From the NCBI RefSeq assembly GCF_004217495.1, contig NZ_SHLC01000001.1, positions 248,001-312,000 of the forward strand: a stretch of DNA of 64,000 nucleotides, read 5' to 3'. This document shows positions 51,573 through 60,658 of the stretch, piece by piece (within the stretch, counting starts at the first letter, position 1; every line of letters starts with the position of its first letter). Origin of the DNA: Microterricola gilva (GTDB taxonomy: Bacteria > Actinomycetota > Actinomycetes > Actinomycetales > Microbacteriaceae). Under the pieces are notes generated by a model that searched no databases, had not been told where the DNA came from, and worked only from the letters and a program-made list of their open reading frames with translations. Position numbers and translations under genes: made by a program.

Positions 51573-53588
51573 GTGACTGATTACGCGGAGCCGGCCTGGG
51601 CAGAACCTGTCTGGGACGGCGAGGATTTCCCGCCGCCGCCCGAGGACGACTGGGCTCCGCCGGAGGACCCGTACTTCGCCAGCGCTGCGCCGTTTGACGC
51701 CGGGCGTCCCGCCGCGGCCCAGGCCGGCTACGCCGCCCCGCCGCCCGCGCAGGCGCGGCCGGCATCCGCCAAGTTCGCGAGCGCCGCCGAGGCGCTGCAC
51801 ACGGTCTTCGGCTACGACAGCTTCCGCGGTGAGCAGGCCGCCATCATCGACCAGGTCTCGGCAGGCGGCGACGCCGTCGTTCTCATGCCGACCGGTGGCG
51901 GCAAGAGCCTCTGCTACCAGATTCCCGCGCTCCTGCGCGAGGGAACCGGCATCGTCGTCTCCCCGCTGATCGCGCTGATGCAGGACCAGGTCGATGCGTT
52001 GAACGCCGTCGGCGTGCGCGCCGCCTACCTCAACTCCACCCAGGACCCGGGCACCCGGGCGGCCGTCGAGCGTGCCTACCTGGGCGGCGATCTCGATCTG
52101 CTCTACATCGCGCCGGAGCGCCTCGGCACCGAGCAGGCGAAGCAGTTCCTCGCCCGCGGTCACATCGCGCTGTTCGCGATCGACGAGGCGCACTGTGTCT
52201 CGCAGTGGGGGCACGACTTTCGGCCCGACTACCTCGCGCTCGGCGAACTGGCGGAACGCTGGCCGGACGTCCCGCGCATCGCGCTCACCGCCACGGCGAC
52301 CGAGGCGACGCACAAGGAGATCACCTCCAGGCTGCACCTCGAGCGGGCGGAGCACTTCGTCTCCAGCTTCGACAGGCCGAACATCCAGTACCGCATCGTG
52401 GAGAAGAACGAGGTGCGCAAACAGCTGCTCGACTTCATCCGCACCGAGCATGCCGGCGACGCCGGAATCGTCTACGCGCTCTCCCGTGCAACCACCGAGA
52501 AGACGGCGGCGTTCCTGCAGGCGAACGGCCTGAACGCGCTGCCGTACCACGCAGGCCTCGACGCCGGTGTGCGCGCCCGCACCCAGTCCCGCTTCCTCCG
52601 CGAGGACGGCGTGATCGTGGTCGCGACGATCGCATTCGGCATGGGCATCGACAAGCCCGATGTGCGCTTCGTGGCCCACATCGACCTGCCGAAGTCCGTC
52701 GAGGGCTACTACCAGGAGACGGGTCGTGCCGGCCGCGACGGCGAGGCCTCGACCGCGTGGCTCGCCTACGGCCTGCAGGACGTGGTGCAGCAGCGCCGCA
52801 TGATCGACCAGTCGCCAGGTGACATCGCGCACCGCCGCCGCATGTCCGCCCACCTCGACGCCATGCTCGCGCTCTGCGAGACGGTCGAGTGCCGCAGGGT
52901 CAACCTGCTCAGCTACTTCGGCCAGCCCAGCCGGCCGTGCGGCAACTGCGACACCTGCCTGGCCCCTCCCGCATCGTGGGACGGCACGGTACCGGCCCAG
53001 AAGCTGCTCTCGACGGTCGTCCGGCTGCGCCGCGAGCGCAACCAGAGCTTCGGCGCCGGTCAGATCATCGATATCCTGCGCGGCAAGCAGACGCCGCGCA
53101 CCACACAGCACCAACACGAGACCCTCGCCACCTGGGGCATCGGCGGTGACCTCGGCGACCAGCAGTGGCGCGGAGTGGTGCGCCAGCTGCTCGCACAGGG
53201 CCTCGTCGCGTCCACCGGCGATTACGGCACCCTGGCCATGACGGAGGCCGGCGGCGAGGTGCTCTCCGGTGCCCGCACGGTGTCGTTGCGGCACGAGCCG
53301 GAGCGCACGGCCTCCCGCAGCACCCGCTCAAGCAAGCAGACGGCCGCACTCGCCGATCTCAGCCCGGCCGATGTCGAGCTGTTCGAGGCGCTGCGCGCCT
53401 GGCGCGGGGCGACGGCGAAGGAACTCGAGGTGCCCGCCTACATCGTGTTCGGCGACGCAACGCTGCGCGCCGTCGCCGCAGCCAAACCTCGCTCGCTCGC
53501 CGAGCTCGACGGCATCAGCGGCATCGGCGCGAAGAAGCTCGAGTCCTACGGCGACGCCCTTGTCACCGTGGTCACCGCCTTCGGCTGA
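51573..53588 (+). CDS. recQ: ATP-dependent DNA helicase RecQ
   Basis: 3'-5' DNA helicase of 671 residues. An unusual N-terminal 65 residues are Pro/Ala/Asp-rich. Then motif 0/I ([14 protein letters not shown] at about 105-112), DEAH (204-207) with C-V-S-Q-W-G-H-D, motifs IV-VI ([24 protein letters not shown]), the zinc-binding Cys set (C-x-n-CGNCDTC), a winged helix and a C-terminal HRDC domain (about 600-668, with [16 protein letters not shown]). It acts in recombination and fork repair. GTG 51573. The spacing to dipZ is 35 bp, but co-regulation is doubtful. Confidence 0.95.
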   Translation: MTDYAEPAWAEPVWDGEDFPPPPEDDWAPPEDPYFASAAPFDAGRPAAAQAGYAAPPPAQARPASAKFASAAEALHTVFGYDSFRGEQAAIIDQVSAGGDAVVLMPTGGGKSLCYQIPALLREGTGIVVSPLIALMQDQVDALNAVGVRAAYLNSTQDPGTRAAVERAYLGGDLDLLYIAPERLGTEQAKQFLARGHIALFAIDEAHCVSQWGHDFRPDYLALGELAERWPDVPRIALTATATEATHKEITSRLHLERAEHFVSSFDRPNIQYRIVEKNEVRKQLLDFIRTEHAGDAGIVYALSRATTEKTAAFLQANGLNALPYHAGLDAGVRARTQSRFLREDGVIVVATIAFGMGIDKPDVRFVAHIDLPKSVEGYYQETGRAGRDGEASTAWLAYGLQDVVQQRRMIDQSPGDIAHRRRMSAHLDAMLALCETVECRRVNLLSYFGQPSRPCGNCDTCLAPPASWDGTVPAQKLLSTVVRLRRERNQSFGAGQIIDILRGKQTPRTTQHQHETLATWGIGGDLGDQQWRGVVRQLLAQGLVASTGDYGTLAMTEAGGEVLSGARTVSLRHEPERTASRSTRSSKQTAALADLSPADVELFEALRAWRGATAKELEVPAYIVFGDATLRAVAAAKPRSLAELDGISGIGAKKLESYGDALVTVVTAFG

Positions 53589-53643
53589 GCGGCCGAGCCG
53601 GGCGCCTGTTGCCCGTGTCGGTGCCGCACCGTAGCCTCGGTGC

Positions 53644-54204
53644 ATGCACGAGACGATCACACTCCGCCCCTGGGGTCACGGGGATCTCGCGGTTCTGGAG
53701 CGCAGCAACACCCAGGAGGCCACACGCTTCCTCGGCGGTCCCGAATCCGCCGAGGCGTTGGCGAATCGGCACGCCCGCTTCCTCCGCCTCTGGCGGGAGG
53801 GCGAGGCGCGCATGTTCGCCGTTGAATCCTCGCGTGAGGCCGAAGCGGTCGGCTCGATCGGCTACTGGAAGAAGAGCTGGCAGGGCGAGGACGTCTACGA
53901 GACGGGGTGGAGCATCGCGACCCCGTACCAGGGCCGCGGCCTCGCCACTCAGGCGCTGGCCGCCTGTGTCGCGGATGCCGCACGGCACGGTGAGCGCCGC
54001 TGGATGCTCGCCTTTCCGCGCATCGACAACGCCGCGTCGAATGCGCTCTGCCGAGCGGCCGGATTCACCCTCCGCGGCGAGGAGGACTTCGAGTACCCGA
54101 AGGGCACGCCGATCCGCTCGAATGTGTGGGCTTTCGACCTCGCGCAGACCGCGTCAGTCGAGCTTCTTGCTCATGTTCACCGCGGCGATGCCGTAGCCGA
54201 GTGA
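53644..54204 (+). CDS. GNAT-family N-acetyltransferase (RimJ/RimL type)
   Basis: Protein of 186 residues: TITLRPWGHGDLAVL start, G-S-I-G-Y-W, and the acetyl-CoA loop YQGRGLATQAL, then N-A-A-S-N-A-L-C-R-A-A-G-F. It resembles the RimJ/RimL group that acetylates protein N-termini or small molecules. The last ~17 residues (after F-D-L-A) run beyond the usual family end and overlap the 3' end of the opposite GNAT gene by 51 bp. Confidence 0.85.
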   Translation: MHETITLRPWGHGDLAVLERSNTQEATRFLGGPESAEALANRHARFLRLWREGEARMFAVESSREAEAVGSIGYWKKSWQGEDVYETGWSIATPYQGRGLATQALAACVADAARHGERRWMLAFPRIDNAASNALCRAAGFTLRGEEDFEYPKGTPIRSNVWAFDLAQTASVELLAHVHRGDAVAE

Positions 54205-54630
54205 CTCGTAGAGCGCCTGCGCACCGGAGTTGAAACCGAAGACGTTGAGGCCGATCGACGCGGCTCCAAGCGCCCGTGCCTCCGCCTCACCGAGCAGCAG
54301 CGCCTGACGCGCGTGGCCCTTCCTCCGATGCGCCTCGTCGATCTCGACGTCCCACACCCACCACTCGGTCGTGCTGTCGTTCTGTGGGCCGATCCAGAGA
54401 TACCCGACAACCGTGTCGCCGTCCTGCTGTGCGTCCACGACATCGAACACCTGGTGCAACGGCAGAGGAACGCCGTCCGGAAAGTACTGTGCGTTCGAAT
54501 CCGCCGCACGCTTGGCGGCGAGCTCCGGCGATTCCCCTGCGGCTATGCGCGACAGTCGGTATGCCTCGTTCGAGGAGACGATCCAGCTGGCGAGGCTGTC
54601 GGCGGGCATCGGGCGCAACGCGGTTGTCAT
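54154..54630 (-). CDS. GNAT-family N-acetyltransferase
   Basis: Protein of 158 residues: D-G-V-P-L-P-L-H-Q, YLWIGPQNDSTTEWWVWDVEID, RKGHARQALLLGEAEARALG (acetyl-CoA loop, R-x-x-G-x-A type), and LNVFGFNSGAQALYESLGY. It is a MarR-free, small-molecule-type GNAT; acceptor unknown. ATG 54630. The stop lies inside the end of the convergent GNAT gene (51-bp overlap). Upstream lies a block of tandem intergenic repeats. Confidence 0.85.
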   Translation of the reverse strand: MTTALRPMPADSLASWIVSSNEAYRLSRIAAGESPELAAKRAADSNAQYFPDGVPLPLHQVFDVVDAQQDGDTVVGYLWIGPQNDSTTEWWVWDVEIDEAHRRKGHARQALLLGEAEARALGAASIGLNVFGFNSGAQALYESLGYGIAAVNMSKKLD

Positions 54631-54673
54631 GTCATCGATGATGCCACGGCGGGCCGGGCCGCGGGTGCTCTGA

Positions 54674-54813
54674 TCTCGACAGGCTCGATCAACGGGCGCA
54701 GCACCGGGACCACGTCGGTTGCGCCTGTCGAAACCACCGAGGGGACTCCGCTGGTTGAGCCTGTCGAAACCACCGACGGCACTCCGCTGGTTGAGCCTGT
54801 CGAAACCCGCTAG
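54674..54813. repeat. Three tandem 36-bp repeats with an inverted partner
   Basis: Units 54709-54744, 54745-54780 and 54781-54813 carry GCTGGTTGAGCCTGTCGAAA (first unit degenerate) and ACC(A)CCGA(G/C)GG. TCTCGACAGGCTCGATCAAC at 54674-54693 is the same core inverted. The last unit runs into, and supplies, the TAG stop of the membrane-protein gene at 54810. Confidence 0.85.
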
Positions 54814-55424
54814 GGCTTGAGGATCTTGATGCGCGTCACCGCGTAGGCGCCGTAGCCGAAGAGGATCGTGATCGCCGAGATGATCATGGCGTACACCGCG
54901 ACCGAGGCGTAGCCGCTGGCCGGGTCGAGGAACGGGTACGGCACCCAGCCGTCGTTCGCCCCGCGGATCAGGACGACGACGAGCCAGATGACCGGGTAGA
55001 TCAGCATCACCCAGAGCCGCGCGAACGGCAGCTTGATGCGATCGCCGAAGAGCACCCAGTCGGCGACGGCGTAGATCGGGATCCAGATGTGCAGGATGTC
55101 GTTGGACCACGGCACGTTGAACGCGCCATCGAGCCCGGCGTCGGCGAGCAGCGTGTTGTAAACGATGCCGACGATGGCCATGATGACCGTTGCGAGGGCC
55201 CGCAGATACGAGAGCCACCTCGGCTGCGCACGCTTGCCGAAGATGAAGATCGCCGACAGGGCGAACGCCGCCGCGGCGATGATGTTGCCCTGGATCGTGA
55301 AGTACCCGAAGAAGTTGAACGGATTGATCTCCGTCCCCGACGCGGTGCTCATGAACTGCGCGACGATCGCGACCACGATCGCGGCGGCGGCGATGGAACG
55401 GAGGCTGGCAAACAGTATCTTCAC
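54810..55424 (-). CDS. Pr6Pr-type polytopic membrane protein
   Basis: Integral protein of 204 residues with about six helices. Seen: NPFNFFGYFTIQGNIIAA, GIVYNTLLADAG, W-S-N-D-I-L-H-I-W-I-P-I-Y-A-V-A-D-W-V-L-F-G, and GWVPYPFLDP, which match the uncharacterised 'Pr6Pr/FAR-17a-like' membrane family of actinobacteria. Conserved His, Asp and Trp residues lie inside helices. GTG 55424. Its stop codon comes from the adjacent repeat block. Confidence 0.78.
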   Translation of the reverse strand: MKILFASLRSIAAAAIVVAIVAQFMSTASGTEINPFNFFGYFTIQGNIIAAAAFALSAIFIFGKRAQPRWLSYLRALATVIMAIVGIVYNTLLADAGLDGAFNVPWSNDILHIWIPIYAVADWVLFGDRIKLPFARLWVMLIYPVIWLVVVLIRGANDGWVPYPFLDPASGYASVAVYAMIISAITILFGYGAYAVTRIKILKP

Positions 55425-55604
55425 GGATCCACTCTCTGGTGTGCGGAGCGCCCGTCGCGCACCCACGAGCTTGAGCGTAGCGAACAGTGTCCACCACGGT
55501 GCCAGAGTGCATGCCGTCGGCCGGCCTCTGTTGCTCCGCGGCGCGTCAGCACTACGCTGAGCGCAGCGGGAGCCGCCCGCGCAGAGTGGTTGAGGGAGCA
55601 GCGC

Positions 55605-56012
55605 ATGAACAGCACATCCTTGAATCGTCGCCCGGGCGGGGTCACCCTCGTCGCGGTGCTCGCCTGGATCTCGGGCGCCCTCGACATCGTCGGCGGGGTC
55701 CTCCTGCTGTTCATGCAGAACGACAAGGATATGCAGGCAGCCTTCGGCGGCTCGGCCGGTCTTCTCACCACGGCGATCGTCGGAATCCTGTTCGGCGTCA
55801 TCGTCGTGGCTGTGGCGAACGGCCTGCTGCGCGGCCGGAACATCGCCCGCCTGATCGTCACCGTCGTGCAGGTGCTCTCCATCACGGCAGGCATATTCAC
55901 CTCTATTGCCGCACCGACGCTGATCTCCACCGAGCTCGTCGGAGTGATCATCGCCGTGATCGTGCTGATCCTGCTCTGGACGCGGTCCGCCAGCGCCTAC
56001 TTCCAGCCGTGA
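55605..56012 (+). CDS. Small four-helix membrane protein
   Basis: Hydrophobic protein of 135 residues with four helices (about 12-36, 48-70, 80-100, 108-128); no family motif recognised. ATG 55605 has AGGGAG seven bases upstream. That ribosome site lies in GTGGTTGAGGGAGCAGCGC, which resembles the C part of the 46.5-kb and 60.6-kb repeats, so the translation start may have been built on a repeat remnant. Divergent from the Pr6Pr gene (180 bp). Confidence 0.7.
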   Translation: MNSTSLNRRPGGVTLVAVLAWISGALDIVGGVLLLFMQNDKDMQAAFGGSAGLLTTAIVGILFGVIVVAVANGLLRGRNIARLIVTVVQVLSITAGIFTSIAAPTLISTELVGVIIAVIVLILLWTRSASAYFQP

Positions 56013-56015
56013 CGG

Positions 56016-56055
56016 CGACCGCTTGAGACGCAGCGTGCTCCGTCTCAAGCGGTCG
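56016..56055. terminator. Bidirectional stem-loop between convergent genes
   Basis: CGACCGCTTGAGACG (56016-56030) pairs perfectly with CGTCTCAAGCGGTCG (56041-56055), 15 bp, 10-nt loop. It fills nearly the whole 52-bp gap. Confidence 0.85.
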
Positions 56056-56064
56056 TTGAACGGC

Positions 56065-57015
56065 TCAGTCCGATGCGCCCGTTCGTCGCATCCGGGTCAC
56101 CAGCATCGCGGCACCGAATGCGAGCAACAGGAGCGCCGCGAGCCCGGCGGGGAACGGGTCGCTGCCCGTCTCGGCCAACGCTGCGACGGGTGCCGTTGTG
56201 GGCGGAACACTCGGCGTTGCCGCCGCGGTCACGGTGAGCGTGATGGCGGTGGCGGAAGACGGGGCGTTCCTCTCGTCGCCGGCGTAGCGGGCGGTGATCG
56301 GGTGGTCGCCCACCGCGAGCGTCGTGGCCGTGAGGGTCGCGATGCCCGCCGCGCTCGCCGCGGTGCCCAGCGAGGTGGCGCCGTCGAAGAACTCGACGTT
56401 CCCGGTGGGGCTGTCGCCGGTGACGGTCGCCGTGAGCTCGACAGCCGTGCCGACGGTCACCGAGGCCGCACTGGCCGAGAGAGTCGTGGTGGTGGCAGCG
56501 GGAACGAACGCGCCGAGCACGATCGTTCCCGGGCCGGACACATCGAAGCCGAATGACCCAACGGTCGCCGGAGCCGAGGTGCTCTGGAAGAGGAAGTAGG
56601 TGGTGTTGACGTTGAGGGCGACGGTGCGCCCGATCCCGTCGTCGGTGCCGAACAGGCAGGAATCCTCAAGGTCGGCGGTGTCCGGGGCGGCCGTGTAAAT
56701 CGCCAGTGCGCCATCGCCGAGGAGGCCGCCGGTCGGCGTCCACACCCGGTCGACCGGTGCGTAGTCACCCGCGACATCGACGTGGAATGGCTCGACCGTG
56801 TAATAGCGAAGATCAGCACCTGGGGCAATGGTGCACTCGGTTGACACGCCGCCGTCGGCGAAATTGCCACCCGTGTACTGCGAATCGCTCGCGTCCAGGG
56901 AGTAGTCGATGTACGAGACGGGGTCGGCCGCGTAGGCGGGGGCGGCGATGCCGACGCTCAGAATCGTGGCCAGGGTAAGCGTTGCGATGACGGGTAGGCG
57001 CATTTGGCCGAGCAT
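56065..57015 (-). CDS. Cell-wall surface protein with Ig-like domain and LAETG sorting signal
   Basis: Secreted protein of about 316 residues: signal peptide (about 1-29, A-Y-A), an N-terminal beta domain with GGNFADGGVSTEC and CLFGTDDGIGRTV (two Cys, possible disulfide), one Ig-like repeat (about 185-270; SPTGNVEFFDGATSLGTA, ITARYAGD), a Thr/Pro linker, then L-A-E-T-G, a hydrophobic helix and R-M-R-R. LAxTG is the motif of class E sortases, so the protein should be linked to the wall. The start is uncertain: ATG 57015 or 57003; neither has a Shine-Dalgarno. No sortase gene is in the window. Confidence 0.82.
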   Translation of the reverse strand: MLGQMRLPVIATLTLATILSVGIAAPAYAADPVSYIDYSLDASDSQYTGGNFADGGVSTECTIAPGADLRYYTVEPFHVDVAGDYAPVDRVWTPTGGLLGDGALAIYTAAPDTADLEDSCLFGTDDGIGRTVALNVNTTYFLFQSTSAPATVGSFGFDVSGPGTIVLGAFVPAATTTTLSASAASVTVGTAVELTATVTGDSPTGNVEFFDGATSLGTAASAAGIATLTATTLAVGDHPITARYAGDERNAPSSATAITLTVTAAATPSVPPTTAPVAALAETGSDPFPAGLAALLLLAFGAAMLVTRMRRTGASD

Positions 57016-57249
57016 AGCAACGTCAATAGGTGCGCGGCGTTCTGCAATGCCCCCAGTGAGAGGGATGCTTTCTACCCAGTGCCCTCCCCGAGGCGAGCGT
57101 GTTCCCGGGGCGCCTCTTGTCGATGACCTCCGGATGGCGCGGGCAGCTCTTGTGGGATTAACACAGTTCTGCGGCATCCGCCCGCCGAGTTCTTTGTAGG
57201 CCGTTGACGCAGCATTTCACTGCCATGCCTCCTGCTCGTAGCGTGAAGT

Positions 57250-57271
57250 CAGACCTGTCACACAGACCTGT
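57250..57271. promoter_or_regulatory. Direct repeat upstream of the acyl-CoA oxidase gene
   Basis: CAGACCTGT occurs at 57250-57258 and 57263-57271, 13 bp apart, ending 26 bp before the start codon. Possible regulator-binding site. No confident promoter is visible in the rest of the 282-bp gap (57016-57297). Confidence 0.35.
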
Positions 57272-57297
57272 TTCACAGCGAAGAATGAGGACCAACG

Positions 57298-59499
57298 ATG
57301 GTTGACACCGCTCGCACCATGACCGACGGCACCACCGCAGACGGCGCACCCGCGCCGATCGAAGCGCCGGCAGATTCCAGCGCAGTGCGCGTCGACACCG
57401 AGGCACTCGGGCGACAGCTGCTCGGCACCTGGGCCGACGCCCGCCTGGCCTCGCGAAAGCTGGCAGGGCGGCCGGAGATGCAGCGCATCGAGGGTCAGAG
57501 CAAGGAAGAGCACCGCGAGCGCGTGTTCGGCCAGCTCAAGCTGCTCGTCGAGAACGGCCAGGTGCTGCGCGCCTTCCCGTCCGCCCAGGGCGGGCAGGAC
57601 GACCACGGCGGCAACATCGCCGGATTCGAGGAGCTCGTCTCTGCCGACCCGAGCCTGCAGATCAAGTCCGGTGTGCAGTGGGGTCTCTTCGCCGCCGCGA
57701 TCCTGCACCTCGGCACCGAGTACCACCACGAGGCCTTCCTTCCCGGCGCGATGAACCTCGACGTGCCAGGCGCCTTCGCCATGACCGAGATCGGCCACGG
57801 CTCCGACGTCGCGAGCGTTGCGACCACCGCGACGTACGACGAGGCCACGCAGGAGTTCGTCATCAACACCCCGTTCCGCGCGGCCTGGAAGGAGTTCCTC
57901 GGCAACGCCGCCGTGCACGGCACGGCCGCAACGGTGTTCGCCCAGCTCATCACCAAGGGCGTCAACCACGGTGTCCACGCGCTCTACGTGCCGATCCGCG
58001 ATGAGAACGGTGAGTTCCTGCCCGGCGTCGGCGGTGAGGATGACGGCCTCAAGGGCGGTCTGAACGGCATCGACAACGGCCGGCTGCACTTCAGCAACGT
58101 CCGCGTCCCGCGGGTCAACCTGCTCAACCGCTACGGCGACGTCGCCGAGGACGGCACGTACACCAGCCCGATCGCCAGCCCCGGCCGCCGCTTCTTCACG
58201 ATGCTCGGCACGCTCGTGCAGGGCCGAGTCTCCCTCGATGGGGCCGCAACGGCGGCATCCGCCATGGGTCTCGCCATCGCGATCACCTACGGCAGCCAGC
58301 GCCGTCAGTTCACCGCGGGCAGCGACACGGACGAAGAGGTGATCCTCGACTATCAGCGCCACCAGCGCCGACTGCTGCCGCTGCTCGCGACCACGTACGC
58401 TGCGACCTTCGCGCACGACGAGTTCCTCGTGAAGTTCGACTCCGTCTTCAGCGGCACGGCCGACAGCGACGCCGACCGTGAAGACCTCGAGACGCTGGCG
58501 GCCGCGCTCAAGCCGCTGAGCACCTGGCACGCGCTCGACACCCTGCAGGAGGCCCGTGAGGCCTGTGGCGGCGCCGGGTTCATGGCCAGTAACCGGCTCG
58601 TGGGGTTGCGCGCGGACCTTGACGTGTTCGTCACCTTCGAGGGCGACAACAACGTGCTGCTGCAGCTCGTGGCCAAGCGGCTGCTCACCGACTACTCGAA
58701 GAAGTTCGCCAAGGCCGATCCGGCCGCGCTCGCCCGGCTCGTGGCCTCGCAGGCTGCCGACCGCGCCTACCACGGCAGCGGTCTGCGCAGCCTCGCACAG
58801 ACCGTCGCCGACTTCGGATCGACGGCGCGCTCCGTCGACCACCTCCGCGACGAGAACTCGCAGCGCGAGCTGCTGACCGACCGGGTCGAGACGATGATCG
58901 CCGGGGTGGCCGGTGCCCTCCGCGAGGCCCGCCACATGAGCAAGGCGGACGCCGCCGCCGCATTCAACGCTCAGCAGAACGAGCTGATCGAGGCCGCTCG
59001 TGCCCACGGCGAGCTCCTGCAGTGGGAGGCGTTCACGCGCGCGCTCGACAAGTGGGACGAGAGCACCGATCCGGGCACGACCCAGGTTCTGACCTGGCTG
59101 CGCGACCTGTTCGGCCTCGGCCTGATCGAGAAGCACGCAGCCTGGTACCTCATCAACGGTCGCCTCTCGCCGCAGCGCGCACAGTCGCTCACGGCCTACA
59201 TCGACCGCCTGCTCACCCGGATCCGCCCGCACGCCGTCGACCTCGTCAACGCCTTCGGCTACGGCCCCGAGCACCTGCGCGCGCCGATCGCGAGCGGCAT
59301 CGAGCAGGAGCGCCAGGACGAGGCGCGCGCCTACTACGCCGAGCAGCGGGCGTCCGGCACGGCCCCGCTCGACGAGAAGGTGCTGGCCAAGCAGGCGGCG
59401 AAAGCGGCGAAGGCCGCGGCCGCGGCATCCGTACCGAAGAAGCAGGGCAAGCCGAGCTCGAAGCCGGGCCGACCGACCGCAACCGCGGCCGCGAAGTAG
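57298..59499 (+). CDS. Acyl-CoA oxidase
   Basis: Flavoenzyme of 733 residues, the long oxidase form (about 650 plus), so it oxidises acyl-CoA with O2 rather than passing electrons to ETF. FAMTEIGHGSDV, the FAD-binding TTATYD stretch, GRLHFSNVRVPRVNLL, QGRVSLDGAA, and EACGGAGFMASNRLVGLRADLDVFVTFEGDNNVL with the catalytic Glu are visible. The last ~45 residues (AKQAAKAAKAAAAA, then Lys/Pro/Ser) are an unstructured basic tail. ATG 57298 follows GAGGA. The next gene is 9 bp downstream and may be co-transcribed. Confidence 0.92.
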   Translation: MVDTARTMTDGTTADGAPAPIEAPADSSAVRVDTEALGRQLLGTWADARLASRKLAGRPEMQRIEGQSKEEHRERVFGQLKLLVENGQVLRAFPSAQGGQDDHGGNIAGFEELVSADPSLQIKSGVQWGLFAAAILHLGTEYHHEAFLPGAMNLDVPGAFAMTEIGHGSDVASVATTATYDEATQEFVINTPFRAAWKEFLGNAAVHGTAATVFAQLITKGVNHGVHALYVPIRDENGEFLPGVGGEDDGLKGGLNGIDNGRLHFSNVRVPRVNLLNRYGDVAEDGTYTSPIASPGRRFFTMLGTLVQGRVSLDGAATAASAMGLAIAITYGSQRRQFTAGSDTDEEVILDYQRHQRRLLPLLATTYAATFAHDEFLVKFDSVFSGTADSDADREDLETLAAALKPLSTWHALDTLQEAREACGGAGFMASNRLVGLRADLDVFVTFEGDNNVLLQLVAKRLLTDYSKKFAKADPAALARLVASQAADRAYHGSGLRSLAQTVADFGSTARSVDHLRDENSQRELLTDRVETMIAGVAGALREARHMSKADAAAAFNAQQNELIEAARAHGELLQWEAFTRALDKWDESTDPGTTQVLTWLRDLFGLGLIEKHAAWYLINGRLSPQRAQSLTAYIDRLLTRIRPHAVDLVNAFGYGPEHLRAPIASGIEQERQDEARAYYAEQRASGTAPLDEKVLAKQAAKAAKAAAAASVPKKQGKPSSKPGRPTATAAAK

Positions 59500-59508
59500 G
59501 CTGCGGCC

Positions 59509-60543
59509 ATGCGATTCGGGTACAACATCGGTTACTGGCGGCAGGGCCCGCCCGCCGGAGCGCTCGAGGCCGTGCAGGAGGCGGAGCGTCTCGGCTTCGA
59601 CTCGGTGTGGACCAGCGAGGCCTACGGCTCGGATGCGCTGACCCCGTTGGCCTGGTGGGGCGCGCAGACCGAGCGGCTGAAGCTCGGCACCGCGATCATG
59701 CAGATGTCGGCGCGGGCGGCGACGGCGACAGCCATGGCCGCGATCACGATGGACCACCTGAGCAACGGCCGTTTCATCCTCGGCCTCGGCGCCTCGGGCC
59801 CGCAGGTCGTCGAGGGCTGGTACGGCCAGCCGTACCCGAAACCGCTGGCGCGCACGCGCGAGTACATCGACATCGTGCGTCAGGTGCTCGAACGCTCAGC
59901 CCCGGTCACGAGCGACGGCCCGTTCTACCCGCTGCCGTATCCAGGCGAGGACGGCACAGGGCTCGGCAAGCCGCTCGTGTCGACCGTGCACCCGCTCCGC
60001 CGCGAGCTGCCGATCTACCTCGCCGCCGAAGGGCCGAAGAACGTGGCCCTCTCCGCCGAGATCGCCGACGGCTGGCTGCCATTCCTGTTCTCGCCTCGGC
60101 AGAACGCGGAGTTCGCGGCCCAGCTGGCCGAGGGTTTCGCGCGCCGGGCCGTCGAGCGCTCGCCGCAGTCCGCCTTCGAGGTGGCCGTGACGGTCCCCGT
60201 CGTGCTGAACGACGACGTCGAGAAGGCGGCGGACGCCGTGCGCCCGATGATTGCGCTCTACGTGGGCGGTATGGGCGCCAAGGGTGCCAACTTCCACCGC
60301 GACGTCGTCGCGCGACTCGGCTACGAGGCGGAGTGCGACCTGATTCAGGAGCTCTACCTCGGCGGGCGCAAGGAGGAGGCGATCGCCGCGGTTCCGACCC
60401 GCCTGGTCGAGGAGATCGCGCTCATCGGGCCAGCAGCCAAGATCCGCGACGAGCTCGCCCGTTGGGAGGAATCGGTCGTCACGACGATCCTCGTGCAGGG
60501 CGATGTGCGCACGGTGCGCGCCGTCGCCGACCTCCTCGGCTGA
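59509..60543 (+). CDS. LLM-class F420-dependent oxidoreductase
   Basis: TIM-barrel oxidoreductase of 344 residues. GYNIGYW at the start, DSVWTSEAYGSDALTPLAWWGAQT, A-I-M-Q-M-S-A-R-A-A-T-A-T-A-M-A-A, FILGLGASGPQVVEGWYGQP, and D-G-W-L-P-F match the F420-dependent 'F420_MSMEG' type (methylene-H4MPT-reductase-like). It should use reduced F420, made by many actinobacteria. Start ATG 59509, 9 bp after the acyl-CoA oxidase; partnership in lipid turnover is inference. Its stop lies at the edge of a repeat hairpin. Confidence 0.87.
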   Translation: MRFGYNIGYWRQGPPAGALEAVQEAERLGFDSVWTSEAYGSDALTPLAWWGAQTERLKLGTAIMQMSARAATATAMAAITMDHLSNGRFILGLGASGPQVVEGWYGQPYPKPLARTREYIDIVRQVLERSAPVTSDGPFYPLPYPGEDGTGLGKPLVSTVHPLRRELPIYLAAEGPKNVALSAEIADGWLPFLFSPRQNAEFAAQLAEGFARRAVERSPQSAFEVAVTVPVVLNDDVEKAADAVRPMIALYVGGMGAKGANFHRDVVARLGYEAECDLIQELYLGGRKEEAIAAVPTRLVEEIALIGPAAKIRDELARWEESVVTTILVQGDVRTVRAVADLLG

Positions 60544-60545
60544 TG

Positions 60546-60658
60546 TCGACAGGCTCAATCAGCGGTCACCCGCTGGTTGAGCCTGTCGAACCCACGCTGG
60601 CTTGAGGGAGCAGCCGAGGAACGAGGCCGCCCCCGAAGCCCTGACACATTCGAACCGT
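60546..60658. repeat. Inverted pair of the GGTTGAGCCTGTCGA repeat plus C-type remnant
   Basis: TCGACAGGCTCAATCAGCGG (60546-60565) pairs with CCGCTGGTTGAGCCTGTCGA (60570-60589), 19 of 20, around TCAC. GCTGGCTTGAGGGAGCAGCC and CCGAAGCCCTGACAC follow. It starts 2 bp after the stop of the upstream gene, at a convergent junction. Confidence 0.82.

Noticed and set aside
54709-54813. CRISPR array
   Set aside because: The 36-bp units are contiguous with no unique spacers, and no cas gene is present.
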